A DNA stretch of 41,322 nucleotides from a virus, in IMG/VR virus record IMGVR_UViG_3300033149_000173, positions 1 to 41,322 of that record. One strand, 5' to 3'. Position 1 is the stretch's first letter; every line of letters begins with the position of its first letter. Positions 15,929-23,600 of the stretch are shown here, in pieces. The notes beneath the pieces are model-generated. The model made no database searches, was not told the DNA's origin, and saw nothing but the letters and a program-made list of their open reading frames with translations. The position numbers and the translations under genes were made by a program.

Positions 15929-17371
15929 ATGAGTTTAACTCCACAATTTGGGTCTATTATCCCATCACAAAAACAAGAGTTACTTAATAGTAACTACTTA
16001 CAGTGGACTGATAAGGCAGGTAATGATTTTGTTGACTTTGCGCAGCAATATTTACCAGAAATCTACGAACAAGAAGTTGAGCGTTATGGAAACAGAACGT
16101 TATCAGGTTTCTTGAGAATGGTAGGTGCTGAAATGCCTATGACGTCTGACCAAGTAATTTGGTCTGAACAAAATAGATTACACATTGCGTATGACGGTGT
16201 TGCTATCGGAAATGGTGCAGGTGTAAATACTATTACAATTACTGTAACAGCTACAGTAAAAAACGTAGTATCTCCTAAGAGTACTATCGTTATTATGGAT
16301 GACGCTGGTAAAGAAATCAAAGCTTATGTATCTGCTAGTAATACTGCTACAGGTGTATTAAACGTTCTTCCTTACACAGCTGCTGATTTACAAGGATTTG
16401 CTGCAACTGGTAAAATCTTTGTTTATGGTTCTGACGTACAAAAAGGTCAGTCTGTAAGCAATGCTCCAGACGCTGCAGGTGCTGTAACTGGTGATCAATA
16501 CATCAGTGTTGATCCTGCTTTCACACAATTCTCTAACTCACCAATCATTATTAGAAGCAAGTACGTTGTATCTGGTTCTGATACTGCACAAATCGGTTGG
16601 GTTGAAGTTGCTACTGAAGACGGAACATCTGGATATTTATGGTATCTTAAAGCTGAGTCTGAAACAAGACTTAGATTTGAAGATTACTTAGAAATGTCTA
16701 TGGTTGAAGGTGAATTATCTAAAAATGGTGGTGCTGCTATTAAAGCACTTACTAAAGGTACACAAGGTTTATTTGCTGCTATCGAAGATAGAGGTAATGT
16801 AAACGTTGGATTCACTGCTGCTGCTGGTATTGATTCATTCGATGCTATTCTTAAAAACTTAGATACTCAAGGTGCTATTGAAGAAAACATGCTTTTCTTA
16901 CAAAGACAAACAGCTTTAGATTTTGATGATATGTTAGCTAATATATCTGGAGGCTATGCTGGTGGTACTGCATTTGGTTTATTTGAGAACTCTGAGGAAA
17001 TGGCATTAAATTTAGGTTTCTCTGGATTCAGAAGAGGTTCTTATGACTTCTATAAGACTGACTGGAAATACTTAAACGATGCTTCTACTAGAGGTGCTAT
17101 GGACGGTGTTAGTTCTATTGAAGGTGTATTAATACCTGCTGGAACATCTACTGTTTATGATCAAATTCTTGGTACAAACATTAGAAGACCTTTCTTACAC
17201 GTAAGATATAGAGCTTCTCAAGCTGATGATAGAAGAATGAAGTCTTGGCTAACTGGTTCAGTTGGTGGGGCATTTACTTCTACTCTTGATGCTATGGAAG
17301 TTAACTTCTTATCAGAAAGATGTCTTGTAACTCAAGGTGCTAACAACTTTGTATTATTCAAAGGAGTGTAA
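15929..17371 (+). CDS. Major capsid protein (HK97 fold, crAss-like type)
   Basis: This is the main shell subunit, 480 residues. It starts MSLTPQFGSIIPSQKQELLN and ends with NFLSERCLVTQGANNFVLF, a closing segment I associate with crAss-like capsid proteins. A long helical region (SRLRFEDYLE-like, about 248-268) and beta segments near 95-215 fit an HK97 core with an inserted beta domain. Codon use shifts toward C-ending codons (TTC, AAC, TAC, ATC) relative to neighbours, as expected for the most highly expressed gene. It is followed by a strong extended hairpin. No N-terminal processing site is evident. Confidence 0.9.
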   Translation: MSLTPQFGSIIPSQKQELLNSNYLQWTDKAGNDFVDFAQQYLPEIYEQEVERYGNRTLSGFLRMVGAEMPMTSDQVIWSEQNRLHIAYDGVAIGNGAGVNTITITVTATVKNVVSPKSTIVIMDDAGKEIKAYVSASNTATGVLNVLPYTAADLQGFAATGKIFVYGSDVQKGQSVSNAPDAAGAVTGDQYISVDPAFTQFSNSPIIIRSKYVVSGSDTAQIGWVEVATEDGTSGYLWYLKAESETRLRFEDYLEMSMVEGELSKNGGAAIKALTKGTQGLFAAIEDRGNVNVGFTAAAGIDSFDAILKNLDTQGAIEENMLFLQRQTALDFDDMLANISGGYAGGTAFGLFENSEEMALNLGFSGFRRGSYDFYKTDWKYLNDASTRGAMDGVSSIEGVLIPAGTSTVYDQILGTNIRRPFLHVRYRASQADDRRMKSWLTGSVGGAFTSTLDAMEVNFLSERCLVTQGANNFVLFKGV

Positions 17372-17382
17372 GTACTTGAAAT

Positions 17383-17414
17383 AAGGTAAGGGCGCTTCGG
17401 CGCCCATATACCTT
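17383..17414 (+). terminator. Extended UUCG hairpin after the capsid gene
   Basis: GGGCGC (17390-17395), loop TTCG (17396-17399) and GCGCCC (17400-17405) form a stable tetraloop stem. It is prolonged by AAGGTA (17383-17388) pairing with TACCTT (17409-17414) across a small internal loop. The downstream run is only TAACTTATTT, so it may end transcription partially or protect the capsid mRNA 3' end. Confidence 0.85.
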
Positions 17415-17418
17415 TAAC

Positions 17419-17438
17419 TTATTTAATTATATTATATT
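17419..17438 (+). promoter_or_regulatory. 20-base A/T leader, exact copy of 14701-14720
   Basis: The 20 bases before ATG 17439 are identical to those before the scaffold gene. They lie directly after the capsid hairpin and have no Shine-Dalgarno sequence. The function is inferred as a translation leader. Confidence 0.6.
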
Positions 17439-18245
17439 ATGGAAAAAAATAAAAAATCAGAGGTGGTTGAAAAACCTATTAAGGTTAATCCACCTAAAAA
17501 AGAAGTTAAACCTTCTTGGGAAATAAAAGATAGAAGATATTACTTAAATGATAATAAAGAACCATTAACATTTACAATACCTTCTAAACATACTAGAAAA
17601 CACTCGTTACTTTATTTTGACGCAGAGTCAGGTAAACAAAGAGAACTTAGATATGCTACTAATCAAGATTCTCCTTTTGTAGATGAACAAAAAGGTGAAG
17701 CAACTTTAGGTCATATAATTTTTAAAGATGGAGCATTAATGGTTCCTAAAGAAAAACAAAATCTTCAAAAGCTTTTATCATTATATCATCCGTTAAGAAA
17801 CAAAATGTATTCAGAGTTTAACGCTGTAGAAGAAGCTACTGATGAATTACAATTATTAAGCCTTCAAGTTGATGCTTTAAATTTAGCTAGAGAAATTGAT
17901 ATTGATTTAGCAGAAGCAATATTAAGAGTTGAAGTAGGTTCTAAAGTTAATGAGATGTCTTCAAAAGAATTAAAAAGAGATTTATTAATTTTTGCAAGAG
18001 CTAATCCTATATTGTTTATGGAGTTAGTAAGAGATGAAAATGTTCATCTTAGAAATGTTGCAATTAGAGCAACTGAAGCAGGTATTATAAAATTATCTCA
18101 AGATCAAAGATCGTTTAGTTGGGGTTCTAATAATAGAAAACTAATGAATGTTCCTTTTGATGAAAATCCTTATTCAGCAATGGCTGCTTTCTTTAAAACA
18201 GATGAAGGAGTAGAAATTTACAAGTCTATAGATAAAAAACTCTAA
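17439..18245 (+). CDS. Conserved head-region protein of unknown function
   Basis: The 268-residue protein follows the capsid gene. After a charged N-terminal 30 residues come a beta-rich part (YYLNDNKEPLTFTIP) and a mostly helical middle (ELQLLSLQVDALNLAREI and ELKRDLLIFARANP). The C-terminus has MNVPFDENPYSAMAAFFKTDE, a pattern I have seen in proteins next to capsid genes of crAss-like phages and marine myoviruses. A head completion or internal structural role is likely but not established. It shares its exact 20-base leader with the scaffold gene. Confidence 0.75.
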   Translation: MEKNKKSEVVEKPIKVNPPKKEVKPSWEIKDRRYYLNDNKEPLTFTIPSKHTRKHSLLYFDAESGKQRELRYATNQDSPFVDEQKGEATLGHIIFKDGALMVPKEKQNLQKLLSLYHPLRNKMYSEFNAVEEATDELQLLSLQVDALNLAREIDIDLAEAILRVEVGSKVNEMSSKELKRDLLIFARANPILFMELVRDENVHLRNVAIRATEAGIIKLSQDQRSFSWGSNNRKLMNVPFDENPYSAMAAFFKTDEGVEIYKSIDKKL

Positions 18246-18264
18246 AAACATGTAATAATAATAA

Positions 18265-18430
18265 TTGTAAAGAACGCGCAAGTGACTATAAGGACCAGCT
18301 AGTGCAAACTGTGTGTGAGAGCGGTCCGTGCAGATGTTAATCGTGGGCTTTACAAAACAGCAAAGAGATGAGCTCGCCTCCTCCCTTACATTCCCACCCA
18401 GGTGGGAGCGTAATAGGAAGCGGACTCATC
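18265..18430 (+). ncRNA. Candidate structured RNA between head and tail modules
   Basis: This is the largest non-coding interval (18246-18458) and is GC-rich (29/60 and 33/60 in two counted lines) against its AT-rich surroundings. Domain 1: TTGTAAAG (18265-18272) pairs with CTTTACAA (18348-18355). It encloses GCGC/GTGC (18276-18279 with 18328-18331), GGACC..GC with GC..GGTCC (18292-18299 with 18321-18327), and a TAGT-GCAA-ACTG hairpin with a GNRA loop (18300-18311). Domain 2: GATGAG/CTCATC (18367-18372 with 18425-18430), CGC/GCG, TCCT/AGGA, TTAC/GTAA and TCCCAC/GTGGGA (18392-18397 with 18402-18407) stack in order around a CCAG loop. No known RNA class is recognised, and the strand is assumed from gene direction. 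Confidence 0.7.
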
Positions 18431-18458
18431 CCCCTGGCCGTTTAAAAAATAAGATTAA

Positions 18459-19373
18459 ATGGCAATAAATGTAGATAAAGTTTACAAAACAGTCTTACTT
18501 ATAATCAACAAAGAACAAAGAGGTTATTTAACTCCAGATGAGTTTAATAAAATTGCAACTCAAGTTCAACTAGAAATATTTGAAAGCTATTTTGAAACGT
18601 TAAATCAACAAATAAGATTACCACAAAACGAAAGTGAATATGGTAATAGATATAAAACGGTTCAAGAAAAACTAGATATTTTTAAAGTACTAGGCAACAC
18701 TACTTATGTCGCTAGTAATCCTAACTATTTCAACACTCCCAACTCTGGAGTGGCAAGCGGTACGCAGACTTTTGCGACAGTTAATAATCAAACCGCTTAT
18801 ACATTAACAACAATAACACAAGCTCAAGTAGAAGATAGTAACGTTATAGTAACACTAAATGGTGTTGCTTATACTAATTATAATATAACTGGTGGTACTT
18901 TTAATCTTACCGCTGGATCTATTGCAGCTGGATCTACGTTATTAATAACTTTATATCCACAAGATTTTTATAAATTAGGAACTGTATTATACAAAGATGA
19001 TAAAGAAGTTCAATGTGTAGAAAGAAATGAGCTAGCTCAAATGAACATGTCTACTATTACAAAACCTTCTGAGTATTTTCCAGTGTATGTATATGAAGAT
19101 AAAAAAATTATAATATATCCTCAAACAATAAACTCTAATGTATCAGTAACTTATGTTAGAAAACCATCAGATGTAACGTGGAATTTTACAACTACTACTG
19201 GTTATTATGTTTGGGATCCAACAACTTCTGTTGATTTTGAATTAGATGTATCAGAGCAAAGCACAGTTATTTTAGAAGTTTTAAAATATGCTGGTGTAAC
19301 TATTAAAGATCCTGCTATAGTTCAAGCAGCAGCTCAAGAATTAGCAGCTAATGAAATAAACGAAAAACAATAA
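18459..19373 (+). CDS. Tail ring / head-tail connector protein with inserted beta module
   Basis: The 304-residue protein has a helical N-terminal region (MAINVDKVYKTVLLIINKEQ and EFNKIATQVQLEIFESYFE), as in adaptor proteins that dock on the portal. Residues about 98-168 form a beta module (QTAYTLTTI..., VTLNGVAYTNYNITGG, GSTLLITLYP) that looks inserted. The C-terminal part returns to mixed strands and helices (VSVTYVRKP and a closing helix). It is the first gene after the structured intergenic region and before the tail-tube gene, so a connector or ring role is likely. Confidence 0.7.
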   Translation: MAINVDKVYKTVLLIINKEQRGYLTPDEFNKIATQVQLEIFESYFETLNQQIRLPQNESEYGNRYKTVQEKLDIFKVLGNTTYVASNPNYFNTPNSGVASGTQTFATVNNQTAYTLTTITQAQVEDSNVIVTLNGVAYTNYNITGGTFNLTAGSIAAGSTLLITLYPQDFYKLGTVLYKDDKEVQCVERNELAQMNMSTITKPSEYFPVYVYEDKKIIIYPQTINSNVSVTYVRKPSDVTWNFTTTTGYYVWDPTTSVDFELDVSEQSTVILEVLKYAGVTIKDPAIVQAAAQELAANEINEKQ

Positions 19374-19379
19374 TAAAAA

Positions 19380-20648
19380 ATGGCTAGTATAATAAAACCA
19401 CCGAATAACGGTTTAATAACAGAAACAGCGCAACAATATTATGCAGGTTCACAAAACTTTAGAGGTGATGGTAACACCACTAAGTTTACAACTACATTCG
19501 ACACTGATTTATATTATGGTTCATGGAACCCTACAACTGCAGAATATGCTTTAAATAATTTTAAAATATATACTAGTTTATTAGGTACACCAGGAACATG
19601 GTCTGAATTTACAACACAATATGCTGTTTCAGGTAACACAATTGAGTTTACTCAAGGTGCTCCAGCAAATAATTTATTTATAGTTGTTCAGTTGAAATCA
19701 TTAAGCGGTGGTAAATATGGAGATACAGATCAAGAAAAAGCTTTTGGTGAAGTAGTTGAAGATAATTATGGTAGCTATCAATACATAAAACTAAATGATA
19801 TTATAAACAATTTTTTAGTAGGATATGTTGGAAAAGACAAATTAATACCTAATGTAAAAAGAACTGATGTAATATTTCATGCTAAAAGAGCAATGCAAGA
19901 ATTTAGTTATGATACATTAAAAAGTATAAAGTCGGCTGAGTTAACCATACCTGCTAACTTAACATTAATACTTCCTCAAGATTATGTTAACTATGTTAGA
20001 TGTTCATGGATAGATCAACTAGGTGTTAAACATATTATATACCCTACAAACAACATAACTATTAGTCCTTATTATACACAACTTCAAGATGATGATGGTA
20101 TTCCTACTCAAGATAATTTTGGAAATGATACAGAAGGTACATCAATAGTTCAAGAAAGATGGCATAAAGCAAATACTACCTTAATAAACAGTAATTTAAC
20201 TGAAGCTGAAATAAATAATTCTATTGATCCAGATTTTTATGGATACGGTTATGGTTGGGGCTTAGGTACTGGTTATGGTTATGGTGAAAGATATGGATTA
20301 GAACCGTCTGCTTCTCAAATGAACGGGTGGTTTAATATAAATGAAAGAGAAAACAAGCTTTCTTTTTCTAGTAATTTAGCTGGTAATTTAATGGTTTTTG
20401 AATATGTGTCAGATGGTTTAGCATATGATCTTGATAGTAAAGTACCTAAATTAGCAGAAGACGCTATGTATGCTTATATAATATATTCTATAATTTCTAC
20501 AAGAATTAATCAGCCAGAGTATGTTGTAATGAGACTTAAAAAAGAAAAAGCAGCTAAGCTAAGAAACGCAAAAATTAGATTGTCTAATATTAAACTAGAT
20601 GAAATAGTACAAGTTATGCGTAACAAATCTAAATGGATTAAAAATTAA
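19380..20648 (+). CDS. Tail tubular / ring protein
   Basis: The 422-residue protein starts MASIIKPPNNGLITETAQQYY. Residues about 28-108 are a beta module with GDGNTTKFTTTF, YAVSGNTIEFTQGAP and NNLFIVVQL, similar to those in the two flanking tail genes. The middle has a helix-rich stretch (TDVIFHAKRAMQEFSYDTLK) and TIPANLTLILPQDYVNYVRC, characteristic of podoviral tail-tube A/gp4-like proteins. A Gly/Tyr-rich segment (about 288-305) follows. It should form one of the rings between portal and tail hub. Confidence 0.75.
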   Translation: MASIIKPPNNGLITETAQQYYAGSQNFRGDGNTTKFTTTFDTDLYYGSWNPTTAEYALNNFKIYTSLLGTPGTWSEFTTQYAVSGNTIEFTQGAPANNLFIVVQLKSLSGGKYGDTDQEKAFGEVVEDNYGSYQYIKLNDIINNFLVGYVGKDKLIPNVKRTDVIFHAKRAMQEFSYDTLKSIKSAELTIPANLTLILPQDYVNYVRCSWIDQLGVKHIIYPTNNITISPYYTQLQDDDGIPTQDNFGNDTEGTSIVQERWHKANTTLINSNLTEAEINNSIDPDFYGYGYGWGLGTGYGYGERYGLEPSASQMNGWFNINERENKLSFSSNLAGNLMVFEYVSDGLAYDLDSKVPKLAEDAMYAYIIYSIISTRINQPEYVVMRLKKEKAAKLRNAKIRLSNIKLDEIVQVMRNKSKWIKN

Positions 20649-20650
20649 TA

Positions 20651-23600
20651 ATGGCAGAAAATAAAAACAGCTTCATCAAGTCTAAAATGAATAAAGACTT
20701 AGATGATAGACTAGTACCAAATAACGAATACAGAGACGCAAAGAATATTGCTGTCTCTAGATCTGAAGACCAAGATGTTGGCGCGCTAGAAGCTGTTTTA
20801 GGTAATGAAATTATAATAAACAGTGCTGCGGGTCAACAGTGCATAGGCACTTTTGTTGATGATGCTAGTGGTTATGTTTATTTCTTTTTAACAGATTACG
20901 AGGGTAGTACTTTAGCACCTTCTACAGCTAATTGCTCTATAAATAGATGGCAACCAAGTTCTAATACTACTGTTGCAACTGTTCTAGCAAGCGGTTCTTA
21001 TTTAAACTTTTCTACAGCTAATCCAATGCATGGTATAAACCTGTTAGAATCTTTATTGTTTTTTACAGATAATAGAAATCAACCTAGAGTTATAAATGTA
21101 GTAACTGCTACTCAAAACCCTAACTATTATAATAGTGAAGAAAGTGTAAGTGTTGCTAAGTTTTCTCCTTATGTTGCTCCTGCTTTAATAGATTTAAGAA
21201 GTGTTAGCGCTTTAAAACCTAGTACAATGTCTGATGCTGAAAACCTACCTAGTATTACTATAGGTTCTATTATTTGGGCTACTGATAATTTAGATGTAAC
21301 TAGATATAGAAATGGCGATTTAATACCACAAGCTGAATCTTTTGCTGATTGGACTAATTTTGATACTCTTAACACGGGTTGTTGGTGTTATTATGAAAAT
21401 CAATTATCTAATGGCGTTATATATCAAAAGCTTTACAATAGGCATGCTGTAACTGATACGAGAAATCTAGCTCCATATGGTTATAGATTAGCTGAAGAAG
21501 CTGATTATACTAACCTTATAACTGAAACACAAACAACAGCTCCAGCTAGTTTAAAATCTACGGATTTTTGGAGTAGTACAGCTGCCGCTACAAACAACAC
21601 ATCGGGATGGGATGGTACTCCTTCTGGTGAAAGGTCAGCAACTGCTAGTAATAATGATTTTAATAATTTAACTACTCAAGGAAAATGGTGGGTAGCTGAT
21701 GCTAATAAATATTTTTATTTACAAGACAATAATAACGCGCCAACTATAGTTGCAAACACAGGCACTAAACAAGGATATGCTGTAAGAGTTATACAAGAAG
21801 TTGGTTTTAAAGGTTGGCAAGGTGATCCTGAATTATTACGTGATAAATTTATAAGGTTTAGTTATAGATTTAGATTTGATGATGGTGAATATTCTATTAT
21901 AGCTCCATTTACTCAAGAGTGCTTTATACCTCAACACGAAGGTGAATTTTTAAATGAAGATGAAGACGATACAATGAGATCTACTATTGTAAAGTTTATG
22001 CAAAACAATATTAATAATATAATATTAAACATAGAGCTACCTTCATTAAATATAATAGACGATTATAAGATAAATGAAATAGATATTATATATAAAGAGT
22101 CTGACGCATTAGCTTATAAAATTCTTCAAAGCGTTGAAGTAAATCCACAATTTATAACTAATCTAAATAATACTAATATATATCAGTATACATATCAATC
22201 AACAGTACCTTTTAAAACTTTACCTACAGACGAAACAACAAGAGTTTACGACAAGGTTCCTGTAAAAGCTTTAGCTCAAGCTATAGCTGGTAATAGAGTT
22301 ATGTATGCTAACTTTACACAAGGATACAATGCTCCTTTAGGTTTAAATTATGCAGTTGGTTTAAGCGATAGAGTTGCGCAAATAGCAGAGGAATATCCTC
22401 AACATTCAGTAAAACAAAACAGAAATTATCAAGTAGGTATAATTTTAGCAGATAAATGGGGTAGGCAAACTGATGTAATATTATCTTCAAAAGACAATGT
22501 ATTAATTGCAGGTGGTGAACCAACTGAAGGATCAAATTATTTTACAACTTATAGACCTGTTGAAAACGCGTCACAGGTTCAAGGTTGGACAGGAGAAAAT
22601 TTAAATATAAGATTTGACTCTATTATAAATATTAATGGTGATACTAGTGGTTTATATGCACAGCCTAGCTTGTATACTGTAGAAGGACCAATGTCTAGTC
22701 CTTTTCCAGCTTTCTTTAATTGGAGTACACAAGAGCTTAATACAGTAGCTAATCAAGCTGCTTATACATTTCTTAATTTATCTTATCAAGATTTAAATGC
22801 TTCTACTTTATTTACACTTTGGCTAAATGAAGGAAAAGGCTGGATACAAGTTGCTTCTAATACATACGCTGTTACTGATAGTGGTAATGATGAAATAACT
22901 ATTACATTTAGTTCAGGCGCGCCCGCTGCTGCTAATTATAAATTAAGAGGAAGAGTGTTATACAACTCTCAATATAGATACCAAATAGAAAACTTTGGAC
23001 TTACTGTTTCAGCTACTACTGAATTGTTTGGTGCTGGGAAATATTTAAGAGGTAAATATCAAGACTATGTTGAAGTTGAATCATTTAGTCAACAAGGTTC
23101 AGCTGATAGATATTTATTCTTTACAAATGAAGAAATAGATAACGCGTATATGTTCCAAGGTGATACTGATCCTAGTAGTAATCCTAGCACTAGAACAGAA
23201 CCTAAAACTTTTCTTACTGTAAACAATTATACGTTTGATATAAATGTAAATGGTTTTTATTCATATAGAGTAGTAGTAAAACAACAACAACAAGAATTTT
23301 ATAATGTATATTTACCTGGAATAGTTAGTGGTTATCCAATACAAGGTAATACAACAGAAATAGGTAGTACTGCTTTTGTAACATTAATACATGATAATAT
23401 AAACAAAGTACCTAGACAATTAAAAGAAATAAGTAATCAAGATGTTCAATTTAACAGTGAATTAACTTGGTTTGGTAGAGTAACGAACAACTCTGTATTA
23501 ACTGCTGGTAACAATCAACAATACGGTCCTAATACAACACCTGATTCAGTTGAATTAATAGGTGCTATTAAAGATGTTTTTCCTGGTCTTGCATTTGCTG

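Noticed and set aside
18369-18446. 25-codon frame (MSSPPSLHSHPGG...) in the structured intergenic region
   Set aside because: It runs across the hairpin arms, has unusual codons for this phage, and the base pairing explains the sequence better.
18246-18458. tRNA, group I/II intron core or hammerhead in this region
   Set aside because: No cloverleaf or CCA end, no P7/domain V-like core, and no CUGAUGA...GAAA hammerhead core could be found.
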